64,000 bases of DNA from Chitinophagaceae bacterium. Its GTDB lineage: Bacteria > Bacteroidota > Bacteroidia > Chitinophagales > Chitinophagaceae. The position numbers were made by a program, and so were the translations under genes. The stretch lies in assembly GCA_947380905.1 (NCBI GenBank), contig CANCSS010000001.1, forward strand, positions 62,001-126,000, given 5' to 3'. The stretch's first letter is position 1. Every line of letters starts with the position of its first letter. Below the pieces are notes generated by a model. It saw only the letters and a list, made by a program, of their open reading frames with translations. It ran no database searches and had not been told where the DNA came from. Shown here piece by piece: positions 9,019-18,821 of the stretch.

Positions 9019-10239
9019 TTAGGCTTTGAGCTTCTCTAAAATATAATCTCTGCTTGTTTTACCTAATTGCTCCTGACCCACTAAAAAATTTTGCCTAACT
9101 ACAATAGATGTTTTTTCTCTACTTTCTGGTGTCCAACCGGGAGGCATGAATGCCAATGCTAATTTATTTTTTAATCCCTTGGTCTGTTTTAAATCCTTAT
9201 ACAAACAAATACATTCTCCAAAATAAAAATCAATAAAATTAGTTACATCCATTTGTCTTGTAATACCATATTCAATTTTCACTTCGTCTTTTTCATTCTG
9301 TAAAGTGCCAAATAACCAATCCCAAAATGGTAAGAGCACACAAAAATTAGTGTCCATGTACAAAGGATTTTTTGCATGATGCACCCGATGATGAGAAGGC
9401 GTGATAAATATTTTTTCAAGTATCCCAAGTTTCCCATTCTTAAAAGCATCTTCGCCTGCGTGAATGAAAGTGCCCCAAGTACCATCAATCACCAATATAA
9501 TAGCTACCATTTCGGGTCTTACGCCCAGGATCATTAATATAGGTACTTGAATGGCTGCTGTGTAATATCCTTCTGCAAAAAAATGCACCCATGCCACCGT
9601 TAAATTCATTTCGGCTGGTGCATGATGCGGAGAATGCAAACACCAAAACAACCTTACTCTATGTGCTGCATAATGCCAAATCCAATAGGAAAGCTCCCAC
9701 ATCAAATAAGCATACAACCAACCATACCAATTTTTTTGTACTGTGAACAAAGCAAATTTTTGAAAAAACGGCATCATTTCAATGTAAACAAAAATGATGA
9801 TGAGCTTAGATAAATATTGATTAAAAACTTTGGCTAAAAAATTAGATTTATACCTTCTAAAGAATTCTGTAATAAAAGTAGTTTGTTGAATGCGTTTGAA
9901 AATGATGGAGAGCTGACTGCTAAATGGATGCCCTTGTAAGTTTAATTTTAATTGATTTAACTTGAGCTTTAGATTTTTAAAAGGATTCATGATTACAAAC
10001 AATCTGATTATTTCTACCAACAAGAAAAAAGTAGTTAGCATCGAAAGCAAGGCCATCACCGACTGATAATATATTTTTTTCTGGATGGGATCGGCCATAT
10101 TATTTAAATAGCCCATGCCCATAAAGCTTTTGATACTGCCATCGATAAATGAACCAATAGTAACATATAAAATAGAAATGGCAAAACCAAGAAATAATAT
10201 GTTCTCCAGACTTCTCCATATAGATTTAACCTTTTGCAT
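9019..10239 (-). CDS. Sterol desaturase / fatty acid hydroxylase family membrane protein
   Basis: A 406-residue integral membrane di-iron enzyme. The histidine boxes are complete: HYAAH, HSPHH and HHRVHH, plus HAGED, which is the arrangement of the sterol desaturase/fatty acid hydroxylase superfamily. The phrase WCLHSPHHAPAEMNLTVAWVH recalls the alkylglycerol monooxygenase branch, but the exact lipid substrate is not decidable. Hydrophobic helices lie before the histidine region and around the middle. The open frame extends to a TTG at 10272, but an ATG at 10239 gives MQKVKSIWRS directly before the first membrane helix and is preferred. It converges on the GH29-GH16 gene with 23 bases between the stops. 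Confidence 0.78.
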   Translation of the reverse strand: MQKVKSIWRSLENILFLGFAISILYVTIGSFIDGSIKSFMGMGYLNNMADPIQKKIYYQSVMALLSMLTTFFLLVEIIRLFVIMNPFKNLKLKLNQLKLNLQGHPFSSQLSIIFKRIQQTTFITEFFRRYKSNFLAKVFNQYLSKLIIIFVYIEMMPFFQKFALFTVQKNWYGWLYAYLMWELSYWIWHYAAHRVRLFWCLHSPHHAPAEMNLTVAWVHFFAEGYYTAAIQVPILMILGVRPEMVAIILVIDGTWGTFIHAGEDAFKNGKLGILEKIFITPSHHRVHHAKNPLYMDTNFCVLLPFWDWLFGTLQNEKDEVKIEYGITRQMDVTNFIDFYFGECICLYKDLKQTKGLKNKLALAFMPPGWTPESREKTSIVVRQNFLVGQEQLGKTSRDYILEKLKA

Positions 10240-10407
10240 AGTGGCGTTTTTTGAATAAAATGAGTGATTCAATACTAGTTAATTCGGTCGTAGGTCTCCT
10301 TAAATTATTTAATGAATATAATAAAAATATTACACTCCAATTACAGATTATTGCTAATAATTTTGATTAAATTTATATCAATAGAAATCTTTTATACTAG
10401 ATAAAAA

Positions 10408-11424
10408 ATGAATACACTTGTTTGTAAATCGCCTGGTTTATTCAACTACGAAGAAAAATCAATCCCTGATCTAAAAAAGGGATATGTTTTAGTACAGGTA
10501 AAAAGAGTGGGCATCTGTGGTACCGACTTACATGCTTATAAAGGCACCCAGCCCTATTTTAGTTATCCCAGAATATTAGGTCACGAGCTAGCAGGCGTAG
10601 TGAAAGACCATAATGGCTCTTCTTTATGTGCCAATGAGGAGGAAATAACTATCCTCCCTTATTTTAATTGCGGCAATTGTGTCGCATGCAAAAGTAATAA
10701 AGAAAATTGCTGTGTTCATCTACAAGTTTTTGGAGTTCATATGGATGGCGGTATGTGTGAATACATTGTGGTGCCAGAAAATAGTATTGTCAAAAGCACG
10801 GGTTTAAATTTAGATACCTTAGCGATGATTGAACCCTTTAGTATTGGTGCGCATGGAATGCGGAAAGCTCAATTGCGCAAAGGAGAAAATGTATTGATCA
10901 TGGGTGCAGGTGCCATTGGATTGGGTGCCATGGAATATGCAAGAATCCATGGAGCCAATGTGATTGCTATGGAAATGGATGCGACTCGACTTGATTTTGC
11001 AAAAAAATATTTAAATATAGAACATACCATCCATCCAAAAGAGGAGGATGTATTTGAAAAATTAAAATCTATTACTCGCAACGAAATGCCAACCGTGGTA
11101 GTAGATGCCACTGGAAATCAGAAAGCCATTAACAATGGATTGCTTTACCTCGCTCACGGTGGAAAATATATATTAATTGGTTTACAAAAAGAGGAGCTTA
11201 TTTTTAGTCACCCCGAATTTCATAAAAGAGAAACTACTTTAATGAGTAGTAGAAACGCGAACAGAGTAGATTTTGAATGGGTCATAGAAAATATTAAAAA
11301 TGGAAACATTCATCCCGAAAATTATATTTCACATAGGGTGAAATTCAAAGCATTAAAAAGTGTCTTCGAATCTTTCTATCAACCAGCCGCTAAAGTGATT
11401 AAAATTATGGTCGAATTAGATTAA
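10408..11424 (+). CDS. Zinc-dependent medium-chain alcohol dehydrogenase
   Basis: A 338-residue cytoplasmic oxidoreductase. The catalytic zinc ligands are C37 (in GICGTD), H59-E60 (GHE) and E142. The structural zinc site is C88, C91, C94 and C102. The nucleotide-binding loop GAGAIGLG lies at 166-173, with an acidic residue at the end of the second strand that favours NAD. Overall it resembles the threonine dehydrogenase, sorbitol dehydrogenase and L-galactonate 5-dehydrogenase group; a role in sugar-acid oxidation (for example L-fucose or L-galactose breakdown after GH29 action) is possible but inferred. Its stop overlaps the stop of the convergent gene in the palindrome TTAA at 11421-11424. 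Start is an ATG. Confidence 0.82.
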   Translation: MNTLVCKSPGLFNYEEKSIPDLKKGYVLVQVKRVGICGTDLHAYKGTQPYFSYPRILGHELAGVVKDHNGSSLCANEEEITILPYFNCGNCVACKSNKENCCVHLQVFGVHMDGGMCEYIVVPENSIVKSTGLNLDTLAMIEPFSIGAHGMRKAQLRKGENVLIMGAGAIGLGAMEYARIHGANVIAMEMDATRLDFAKKYLNIEHTIHPKEEDVFEKLKSITRNEMPTVVVDATGNQKAINNGLLYLAHGGKYILIGLQKEELIFSHPEFHKRETTLMSSRNANRVDFEWVIENIKNGNIHPENYISHRVKFKALKSVFESFYQPAAKVIKIMVELD

Positions 11425-12242
11425 TGTGATGCTACTGGAATTTTAGCACCCATGGGTATATTGTATCCCAGGCTTAAAATGAATTCAAGCGTCCCAAAAT
11501 TTTGACGCGCATTGCCTTGGTACACATCTAAGTTATAGTACATAGCATAATCTAATTTTCCAGAAAATTCTAGATATAACTTTTTATAAAAAGTACTTCT
11601 TAGTACATATTCTGCGCCAGTATTCCATCCGCCAAATTGAAACTTGCTGTTGTTCTCTTTCCCAAATAAAGAGTTTTGTACGTGTGGGATAAGTGGGCCA
11701 ACGCCGAACTTAGCGAGACCATCAATGGTAATATTTTTTGTAGATAAACTTTTAAACCGCTCTCTCTTTACCACATTGAATAATAAAAAATTAGCACCGT
11801 TGTTTAAATAATAATAATTCTTGGATGTGCCTTCTCCAGTTTTTGAAAAAATAAAACTGGAATCAATGGCAGCGCCATGATAGGTGCCCACCATGTGAAT
11901 GGTTTGATTGTCTTTAATCAAGGCCTTGGTATGATCAAAATTTATTTCAAATGCCCAATCTTTATTTTTATCGAAAAAATAACCGAAACGATAATTGTAT
12001 TGAGGAATGCTTAAAGCAGTATTAAACAACCCTTCATCCCAACCCGGATGATCCGCTAAAACCGTATTTTTAAAATTAAAATTATTGTTTAAAGCGGGTT
12101 GATTGACAAAAATGTTAGAATTGGTATAGTAGTCTTTATTGTATCCCCAAGAAAAGTAAAATTCTCCCTTTCGTTCTGTTTTTTGAGCAAAACTTGTCAA
12201 AATAATCATCGTCAATAAGCTCAGTAACAAGGCCTTCTTCAT
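11421..12242 (-). CDS. Predicted outer-membrane barrel protein, unknown role
   Basis: A 273-residue exported protein with a clean signal peptide (cut after TSFAQ). The rest alternates aromatic and polar residues in short strands, such as FYFSWGYNKDYY and the C-terminal LEFILSLGYNIPMG, which is typical of small outer-membrane beta-barrels of Bacteroidota. I do not recognise a named family. It is followed on the same strand (transcribed just before it, 36 bases away) by the TPR protein, so the two may form an operon. It converges tail to tail with the dehydrogenase gene, sharing four bases. Confidence 0.6.
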   Translation of the reverse strand: MKKALLLSLLTMIILTSFAQKTERKGEFYFSWGYNKDYYTNSNIFVNQPALNNNFNFKNTVLADHPGWDEGLFNTALSIPQYNYRFGYFFDKNKDWAFEINFDHTKALIKDNQTIHMVGTYHGAAIDSSFIFSKTGEGTSKNYYYLNNGANFLLFNVVKRERFKSLSTKNITIDGLAKFGVGPLIPHVQNSLFGKENNSKFQFGGWNTGAEYVLRSTFYKKLYLEFSGKLDYAMYYNLDVYQGNARQNFGTLEFILSLGYNIPMGAKIPVASH

Positions 12243-12278
12243 TAGAAATCAATTTTTGCAAAGATAGCCAAAACAATG

Positions 12279-13760
12279 CTATTTATGACACCTTAAAATT
12301 CCAGATTTGGCTTTTTGATCCAAAGAATTTTTGAAAGCTGTATTTTTCATCTCCATACAATTTTTATAAAATACAATGGCAGTAGTGTAGTCCTTCATAT
12401 CCTCATAAATGAAACCAATTTGCAACGCCGACCTAGCAGCAAAATATTGTTTTGAATTTTTTCCCTTTTCAATGGTTGATTTATAAAATTTTATCGCCTG
12501 CTCTTTGTCGCCCAGTAAATCATATATTCTGGCTAAACGATAGGAGAATTCTGCTTTGTCATCTTCGGTAGTAAAATCAAGGGTGGTTTTATCAGCTAAA
12601 ATTTTTAATGCTTGTACTTGAAAACCCCCATCACTAAAAATGCGCGATTTTAACAACAATAAATTGGGCCATCCATTTGATTTTGCATTTTGATAGGCTA
12701 ATTTATCGGCTTCCGATATTAAATTTCCCTGCTTCAGTACTTCTGCTCTATACTCATTGGCTTTTTTAATATCGTTTTTCAAATACGCAATGAGACTTAA
12801 TTTTTCATACGCATCTTTAACATAAAAATTACCCTTAAAGCTATTTACAAATTGAGTAAATTCTTTTTCTGCATGGTCTAATTTCATTTCATAGAACTTC
12901 ACATAGCCCAATTCATAATGCCAAAATGGAATGGCTAAATAGGCATCCCCTTGTTCAATATTAGTAGCAATGTCTAATGCCTTAAGGGGTTGTTGATGGT
13001 TTAAATATAAATTGGTAGCCATGTAAGCATGTACATGATTCTTCTTAAAATCATAGCCTGTATGTTCAATAAAATCAAAAGCCTTTTTTGTATTGCCTTC
13101 AAAATTCATAACCAAGTAGGGATAAATTAACAAGGCCTCATTCATGGCCATTTTTGAATACTCATCTTTGCTATTAATGTATCCCAATACCATTTCATTG
13201 CCTTTGGAAATACTTCCTTTAAAACCAAAAATATTTAACATCCATTGATAGTTGGTGGGTACGGCCCCAATGACCGTAGTTAATAGTCCAAAGTATAAAT
13301 TGTTGGGACTAAATTTTGGATACAAATCTTTATTTTCTTTAAACAACATATAGGCTTTCCGAAAGTCTAAAACAGCTTCTATATTTTTATCAAATTTTAT
13401 TGCCAATATCGCTTTATGAAAATGCAATAATCCTAAACTGTATAAATAGTAGGGCGTATTTTTAGGGCCTGCTTTTATTAGATCTATTCTTTTCTCTAGG
13501 CGTGGATAAAAATTATTATACTCTGCTATATTTTCATTAAAAAAAGATTGATACAAATCGGCTCCACTCTCTAACAATAAATAAAAAAGATTATTGGTAT
13601 GGTTGTTTAATTCTTTGTCAATTACTTTTCTGGCTTCCGGAATTCTTAATGAACTAATAGACTCATAGGTTTTTTGTACCTTCTCATTCCAACTATATTG
13701 CGATTGAGCAACGCCATTCAAGGAAGCAAGCAACATAAATAAAAACAAACCCTTTTTCAT
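12279..13760 (-). CDS. Exported tetratricopeptide-repeat protein
   Basis: A 493-residue protein with a signal peptide (residues 1-18, NGVAQ cut). The remainder is almost all alpha-helical and contains degenerate TPR units. The clearest are AFWHYELGYVKFYEMKLDHAEKEF-like segments around residues 275-300 and the C-terminal pair around 405-475 (AEFSYRLARIYDLLGDKEQAIKFY and IGFIYEDMKDYTTAIVFYKNC, in outline). Such periplasmic TPR proteins act as scaffolds; no partner is identifiable. It lies 36 bases upstream of the small barrel protein gene and probably shares its transcript. The start is an ATG and the length is plausible. Confidence 0.7.
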   Translation of the reverse strand: MKKGLFLFMLLASLNGVAQSQYSWNEKVQKTYESISSLRIPEARKVIDKELNNHTNNLFYLLLESGADLYQSFFNENIAEYNNFYPRLEKRIDLIKAGPKNTPYYLYSLGLLHFHKAILAIKFDKNIEAVLDFRKAYMLFKENKDLYPKFSPNNLYFGLLTTVIGAVPTNYQWMLNIFGFKGSISKGNEMVLGYINSKDEYSKMAMNEALLIYPYLVMNFEGNTKKAFDFIEHTGYDFKKNHVHAYMATNLYLNHQQPLKALDIATNIEQGDAYLAIPFWHYELGYVKFYEMKLDHAEKEFTQFVNSFKGNFYVKDAYEKLSLIAYLKNDIKKANEYRAEVLKQGNLISEADKLAYQNAKSNGWPNLLLLKSRIFSDGGFQVQALKILADKTTLDFTTEDDKAEFSYRLARIYDLLGDKEQAIKFYKSTIEKGKNSKQYFAARSALQIGFIYEDMKDYTTAIVFYKNCMEMKNTAFKNSLDQKAKSGILRCHK

Positions 13761-13918
13761 ACTTGTAAAAGTAAAGCTTCTAAGAAATAATAAGGCCGAT
13801 TGGGCTTACTATTATTTAAAATTATTTAACGCCCCTTCGTTTTATGTAATTATTCTTATTTTAAAAAAATATGCTTTAAATTGTTGGAATTCCCTATCAA
13901 AAAATTGAACTTTAAATA

Positions 13919-14872
13919 ATGAAACCACTATTTACATTTTTATTTAGCATAGCCGTTTTTACACACCCCTTTGCTCAAAAAGCAAATTCATTTACAATCC
14001 TACCACTTGGGGTGAAGGGAGGATTGGACGAATCCAACCTTTCGGCCTATATGATAGCTGCTGCAGGTTCGGACAATTATATTTGTCTGGACGCTGGCAC
14101 CATCAACGCTGGATTACAAAAAATAGTAGCCTCTAAATTATTTTATGGGTCAAATGCAGAAGACATTCAAAAAAAATACATCAAAGCCTACTTCATTTCT
14201 CATGCGCATTTAGATCATGTAGCTGGTTTAATTATGAACTCACCCAATGATATTGCAAAACCTATTTATGCACTGCCTTCTGTTATTGATGTTTTAAAAA
14301 ACCAATATTTCACTTGGAAAAGCTGGGCCAATTTTGGGAGTGAAGGTGATTTGCCAATTTTAAATAAATATACTTACCAGCTAGTTAATAATAACAAAGC
14401 AATAGACCTACCCAATACAGAACTTACAGTAACCCCATTTGTATTAAGTCATGTAAAACCTTATGAGAGTACCGCATTTTTAATTCGCAATAAAAATAAT
14501 TATGTTTTATACTTAGGAGATACCGGTGCAGATGTAGTTGAAAAAAGCAAACAATTAGATGCATTATGGCAAGCCATAGCTGAAAAGATAAAAGCAGGAC
14601 AATTAAAAGCCATTTTTATAGAAGTGTCTTTTGACAATAGCATCCCTGATAAATCCTTGTTTGGTCATTTGACACCCCGTTTGTTGATGCAAGAAATGAT
14701 TTCTTTAAATAAATACGCTGATGGACTTTTAAAAAATACGCCTATCTATGTAACCCACATCAAACCTTGTGCCAATTGCGAATCAAACATCAAAAAAGAA
14801 TTGATGGAAGCCAATTTGCTTGGTCTTTCTTTGTTTTACCCAGAACAAGGCAAGATAATTCAGCTTCACTAG
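13919..14872 (+). CDS. Class II 3',5'-cyclic-nucleotide phosphodiesterase
   Basis: A 317-residue exported metallo-beta-lactamase-fold enzyme. The signal peptide ends near HPFAQ. The zinc motif H95-A-H97-L-D99-H100 sits in SHAHLDHVAGLIMNS, which matches the signature of class II cyclic-nucleotide phosphodiesterases (yeast Pde1, Vibrio fischeri CpdP). Further typical blocks are LSHVKPYESTAFLI, YLGDTGAD, FIEVSF and the late THIKP histidine. It should hydrolyse cAMP or cGMP, here in the periplasm, so as in CpdP it may scavenge extracellular cyclic nucleotides rather than end a signal. It stands alone with about 150 bases of upstream intergenic DNA. Confidence 0.85.
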   Translation: MKPLFTFLFSIAVFTHPFAQKANSFTILPLGVKGGLDESNLSAYMIAAAGSDNYICLDAGTINAGLQKIVASKLFYGSNAEDIQKKYIKAYFISHAHLDHVAGLIMNSPNDIAKPIYALPSVIDVLKNQYFTWKSWANFGSEGDLPILNKYTYQLVNNNKAIDLPNTELTVTPFVLSHVKPYESTAFLIRNKNNYVLYLGDTGADVVEKSKQLDALWQAIAEKIKAGQLKAIFIEVSFDNSIPDKSLFGHLTPRLLMQEMISLNKYADGLLKNTPIYVTHIKPCANCESNIKKELMEANLLGLSLFYPEQGKIIQLH

Positions 14873-14967
14873 TTAGTGGATGGAATTTTAGTTTTTAATA
14901 AAAATTTAATTGACCTTTACCCTGCTTGACTTTAATAAAACCTTTATTCAAATAAAATATTGCTACT

Positions 14968-16020
14968 ATGTCCAATTCAAACAACCAAAACAAATCTAAT
15001 TCCCGCCGTCAATTTTTATACCAAAGTACTTTGACTTCAATGGGTTTACTTCTTTTATGTAAAACAGGATTGGCATCTTCACGTTTTGGCTATATTGGAG
15101 AAAAGCCAAACTCAAAAATAAATGGTGTTCAATTGGGAACCATTACCTATTCCTTTAGAAGCATGCCTAGCAGTGTAGAACAATTACTTCAATATTGTAT
15201 AAGTGCTGGCATCAGCGGTATTGAATTAATGGGAGATCCTGCAGAAGCCTTTGCAGGCAGCCCAGTTGGAGTATTGCCTCCTATGAACTTTCCTCCACCT
15301 TCATCCAATCAAAAGGCACAACCCATGGTGCCTCCTCCAGAATTTATAAAGATGATGGAAGAGAGAAGTGCAAAAGCAAGAAGCTGGAGAGAAAATGTTT
15401 CCATGGATAAATTTGTGGAACTAAGAAAAATGTTCAATGATGCTGGAATAACCATTTATGCTTTTAAACCAGAAGCCGCTATGGGAATGAAGAGCTCCGA
15501 TGCAGAAATTGATTATGCGATGCGTGCGGCAAAAGCTTTAGGAGCCAGTTCTGTTAACATTGAACTTCCAACCGATATCGAACATTCTAAAAGATTGGGT
15601 GAGTTTGGTAAAAAGCACAAAGTATATGTAGGATACCATGCACATTTGCAAGCGACCGATACCGCTTGGGATATTGCTTTAAGTCAATCTCCTTACAATG
15701 CGATGAATTTAGATTGCGGCCACTACATTGCTGGTGGAGGAGCCAATACCAAGGAAACTTTATTGGCTTTAATTGAAGCCAAGCATGATCGTATTTCTAG
15801 TATGCACCTAAAAGACAGACATAATAAAGTAAATGGTGAAAAAAATATGCCTTGGGGAGAAGGAGATACCCCGATCAAAGAAATTTTAACTTTATTGAAA
15901 AATAAAAAATATAAAATCCCTGTTTCAATTGAATTAGAATATGACATTCCTGCTAATTCTGATGCGGTAAAAGAAACAAGAAAATGTTTTGAGTATGCAA
16001 AACATATTTTAGAAAATTAA
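14968..16020 (+). CDS. Tat-exported sugar phosphate isomerase/epimerase-like TIM barrel
   Basis: A 350-residue xylose-isomerase-like TIM-barrel protein with a twin-arginine leader (SRRQFLYQS followed by a hydrophobic stretch). The barrel begins at VQLGTITYSFRSMP. Metal-ligand-like residues are seen in SVNIELP, VGYHAH, MNLDCGHY, SSMHLKDRH and SIELEYD. A proline-rich insertion (about residues 92-120) interrupts the N-terminal half. Members of this family are usually annotated as sugar phosphate isomerase/epimerase, but exported versions have no proven substrate. The Dabb gene follows after 12 bases and is probably co-transcribed. Confidence 0.78.
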   Translation: MSNSNNQNKSNSRRQFLYQSTLTSMGLLLLCKTGLASSRFGYIGEKPNSKINGVQLGTITYSFRSMPSSVEQLLQYCISAGISGIELMGDPAEAFAGSPVGVLPPMNFPPPSSNQKAQPMVPPPEFIKMMEERSAKARSWRENVSMDKFVELRKMFNDAGITIYAFKPEAAMGMKSSDAEIDYAMRAAKALGASSVNIELPTDIEHSKRLGEFGKKHKVYVGYHAHLQATDTAWDIALSQSPYNAMNLDCGHYIAGGGANTKETLLALIEAKHDRISSMHLKDRHNKVNGEKNMPWGEGDTPIKEILTLLKNKKYKIPVSIELEYDIPANSDAVKETRKCFEYAKHILEN

Positions 16021-16032
16021 ACCTTAAAACGT

Positions 16033-16374
16033 ATGACCAAAATATTGCCAAAAAATACTTTCGTACATCATGTACTATTTTATTTAAAGAACCCGAATGC
16101 TGAAGCAGATAAAAATAAATTTTTAGAAGGCATTGAATTACTTTCTAAAATCCCGCATATTCAACAATTACATATTGGCACCCCTTCCATTTCCAAAAGA
16201 GAGGTGGTAGTAAGTGATTACACTTATTCTTTGTTGTGTATTTTTGATTCTATCGAAGAAGAAGATCATTATCAAATTCATCCTTTGCATGATGAATTTA
16301 GAAACAATTATGAACACTTATGGGAAAAAGTAGTTATTTACGATTCAACCACCAATACACCGGAAAACCAGTAG
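16033..16374 (+). CDS. Dabb-family stress-responsive A/B-barrel protein
   Basis: A 113-residue cytoplasmic protein of the dimeric alpha/beta barrel (Dabb) family. The start TFVHHVLFYLKNP, the LLSKIPHIQQLHIG segment and the C-terminal HPLHDEF are typical. Small Dabb proteins act as enzymes or binding proteins on varied substrates, so no reaction is assigned. It lies 12 bases after the TIM-barrel gene. Its last 41 bases overlap, on the opposite strand, the end of the amino-acid permease gene, so the two transcripts are complementary at their 3' ends. Confidence 0.78.
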   Translation: MTKILPKNTFVHHVLFYLKNPNAEADKNKFLEGIELLSKIPHIQQLHIGTPSISKREVVVSDYTYSLLCIFDSIEEEDHYQIHPLHDEFRNNYEHLWEKVVIYDSTTNTPENQ

Positions 16375-17713
16375 CAATAAGCGTTAAGCCCCAAATGGCT
16401 TCATAGGGTTGATTGATAATGGTCATTACAAATAAGGCCACACAAAAGATAAAAAAGAAAGCAGGTACCAATGGGTAACCAATTACCTTGTACTTTCTTT
16501 CTATTTTTGGATGCGTTATTCTTAAAATAATAACACCTAATGCCGTACTTCCATAGAAAATAAAGGAAGCAAAAACAAGCATATCTGTTAATTGATCAAA
16601 AGTGCCAGAAAATACCAAAGCGATGGCCCAGAAAGCTTGAATGAATAAAGCCACATCAGGTGTGTTGTATTTGGGATGAACAGAAGCTGCTTTATAAAAA
16701 AACAATTTATCCCTAGCCATGGCATACATAATTCTGGAGGACATTAAAATACTACTATTGGTTGAGTTGAGTGTAGTTACTACAATTAAGCTGGCCACTA
16801 ATACCATCCCAAGATGTCCACTAAGTTTTCCTGCTACTTCAACAGCCGCTATTTTATTAGGCGTGCTGTTTAATTGCATGAAATAATCAATTGGTAAAAT
16901 AGTTGCAAAAACTACATTTAACAATACATACGTAACGATGACGATTAAAGTTCCAATTCCTAAAGCCAAAGGAAGATTGCGTTTTGGACTTTTAACTTCT
17001 TCCCCAATATAGGCAATATTATTCCAGCCTTCATATCCCCAAAATGCTCCTAAACTGGCTACGAATAAGGCTTTCATTAAATTCCATCCATGTAAAGTAG
17101 GTGCTGATGCAAGCCGACTGCTTTGAGTAAGGTTTTGTACACTTCCAATGGTAGAACTCAACCCCACAACAATAAATACTACAATAGCTATCAACATCAA
17201 ATAGGTTAAGAAGCTACTTAATTTGGCTGCAAATTGCACGCCCCTGTAATTAAGCAAAGTGAGTAAAATAATTAATATAGAGGCGACTACTTTGATGGAT
17301 AGATTTTGCAATAAGGCGATGCCTAAAAAACTAGCATCCGACGAATACACTGGGAAAGGAAATAAACTATTCAATGATTGTGAAAAAATATACGCCAAGG
17401 CAGCAATAGCAGCTGTTTTAATAACAGTGAAACTTGCCCAACCATAAATGAAGGAGAAAAAACGTCCGTACACTTTTTGAAAATAAAAATACTCCCCTCC
17501 TGAATTAGGAAACATACTTGCCATTTCTGCAGTGGAAAGTGCCCCTGCCAAACTAATGATCCCAGCCAACACCCAGCATAAAATAACCAATAAAGGAGAA
17601 CCCAACTCATGCGCCATTGGCGCAATTTTTTTAAAAACCCCCGAACCAATGATTACACTTACCACTAAAAAGGTAGCACCGCGTAATCCAATTTTGGGTT
17701 TTAATACTTCCAT
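16334..17713 (-). CDS. APC-superfamily amino acid permease
   Basis: A 459-residue membrane transporter with about twelve helices. The opening LRGATFLVVSVIIGSGVFKKIAPM carries the APC hallmark GSG in helix 1, followed by FPNSGGEYFYFQKVYGRF. The sequence resembles the L-type amino acid transporter/serine-threonine exchanger branch. It should move neutral or other amino acids across the inner membrane, in exchange or by symport. It is the last gene of the minus-strand group containing the DgcA, DgcN and N-acyl-D-amino-acid deacylase homologues (32 bases from the first), so D-amino acid or peptide-derived amino acid uptake is inferred. Its 3' end overlaps the Dabb gene by 41 bases. Confidence 0.82.
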   Translation of the reverse strand: MEVLKPKIGLRGATFLVVSVIIGSGVFKKIAPMAHELGSPLLVILCWVLAGIISLAGALSTAEMASMFPNSGGEYFYFQKVYGRFFSFIYGWASFTVIKTAAIAALAYIFSQSLNSLFPFPVYSSDASFLGIALLQNLSIKVVASILIILLTLLNYRGVQFAAKLSSFLTYLMLIAIVVFIVVGLSSTIGSVQNLTQSSRLASAPTLHGWNLMKALFVASLGAFWGYEGWNNIAYIGEEVKSPKRNLPLALGIGTLIVIVTYVLLNVVFATILPIDYFMQLNSTPNKIAAVEVAGKLSGHLGMVLVASLIVVTTLNSTNSSILMSSRIMYAMARDKLFFYKAASVHPKYNTPDVALFIQAFWAIALVFSGTFDQLTDMLVFASFIFYGSTALGVIILRITHPKIERKYKVIGYPLVPAFFFIFCVALFVMTIINQPYEAIWGLTLIATGFPVYWWLNRK

Positions 17714-17745
17714 ATTACAATTTAGTGTATTCTAAATAAATATCT

Positions 17746-18810
17746 TTAAAGTTTTGTAATGCCAAAACCTGGTTGTTGATTGATGTGCATATAACCATCT
17801 ACTAACTCAAATCCGCCAGTCACTAAATCCGCTGCTAAATCAAAACTTCCATCTAGATCAATGTATCTGGTATTGGCACAACAATATGCAGCATGAAGTG
17901 CTGCTGTGATGCTTAAAATACTTTCATCATTACAACCCCAAAATAAATTAATTTGGGCATTGTTGGCAATGGTGGCAATTTCCATCGCACCCATAACGCC
18001 ACCACATTTCATCAATTTAATATTGTACACGCCAAATGGTTTACTAATGGCAAATTCTAAAGCCGCTTGAGGGTCTTTTAAAGATTCATCCCCCATTAAT
18101 ATTTTTCGATAAGCAGGTTCTACATTCAACAATGCCAATTCTTTTCCTACCGGCAATGGCTGTTCAATCAATTCAACCCCAACATGTTTGGTAGCACCCA
18201 AAAATTTATTCAAATCTGCCAAACTGTATCCCTGGTTGGGATCTACTCTTATTATAAATTGATTGCCATGCTGTTCATGAAGTTTGCAAATTTTTTCAAT
18301 GTCCTCCTCTACATTCAACCCCATTTTAACTTTTAAAATTTTAAAACCTAATTTTAAAAAACCAGCCGCATCCTCTAATGTTTCTTGTACGCTTTTAATG
18401 CCTATGGTGATGGAGGTAGGCAATGCTTTTATTTTTTGACCATAAAAATCCGCTACCGAGATGCCTATGAATTTTGCAAAAGCATCATGCATTGCTATAT
18501 CAATCGCAGCTTGAGTTCCGGGCAAATGATCGAAATGCTTCCTCGTTTCATAAATCATTTGTTGAAAATGTCGAATGTCTCTTCCTACGAAATTTTTTAC
18601 AAAATCGGTTTGTAAATTAACGGCAGTTTGGTCGGCGGTTTCTCCTACTACTTCTCCAGCAGGACTCCCAGATCCATATCCAATCATGCCATTGGCCAAT
18701 TCCACTTCAAAAAACGCCAAAGTAACATCTGAAAATGTACTATAAGCAATGGTGTAAGGCTTGGTCAAAGCCATTTTTTTTAAATAAGATCTTACAGCAA
18801 CTATTTTCAT
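17746..18810 (-). CDS. dgcA: Enolase-superfamily epimerase: DgcA / L-Ala-D/L-Glu epimerase homologue
   Basis: A 354-residue enzyme of the muconate-lactonizing branch. Catalytic lysines are K160 and K162 in LKVKMG and K265 in NIKLMKCGG; magnesium ligands are D190, E216 and D241. A DLDG motif (318-321) near the C-terminus is the substrate-recognition element of dipeptide epimerases. Two activities fit: epimerisation of L-Ala-D-Glu from peptidoglycan, or racemisation of N-acetyl-D-glutamate as in the DgcN-DgcA pathway of marine bacteria. The DgcN homologue ends 11 bases upstream on the same strand, which favours the second, so the symbol is given on context. Cytoplasmic. Confidence 0.72.
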   Translation of the reverse strand: MKIVAVRSYLKKMALTKPYTIAYSTFSDVTLAFFEVELANGMIGYGSGSPAGEVVGETADQTAVNLQTDFVKNFVGRDIRHFQQMIYETRKHFDHLPGTQAAIDIAMHDAFAKFIGISVADFYGQKIKALPTSITIGIKSVQETLEDAAGFLKLGFKILKVKMGLNVEEDIEKICKLHEQHGNQFIIRVDPNQGYSLADLNKFLGATKHVGVELIEQPLPVGKELALLNVEPAYRKILMGDESLKDPQAALEFAISKPFGVYNIKLMKCGGVMGAMEIATIANNAQINLFWGCNDESILSITAALHAAYCCANTRYIDLDGSFDLAADLVTGGFELVDGYMHINQQPGFGITKL

Positions 18811-18821
18811 GATAGATTATT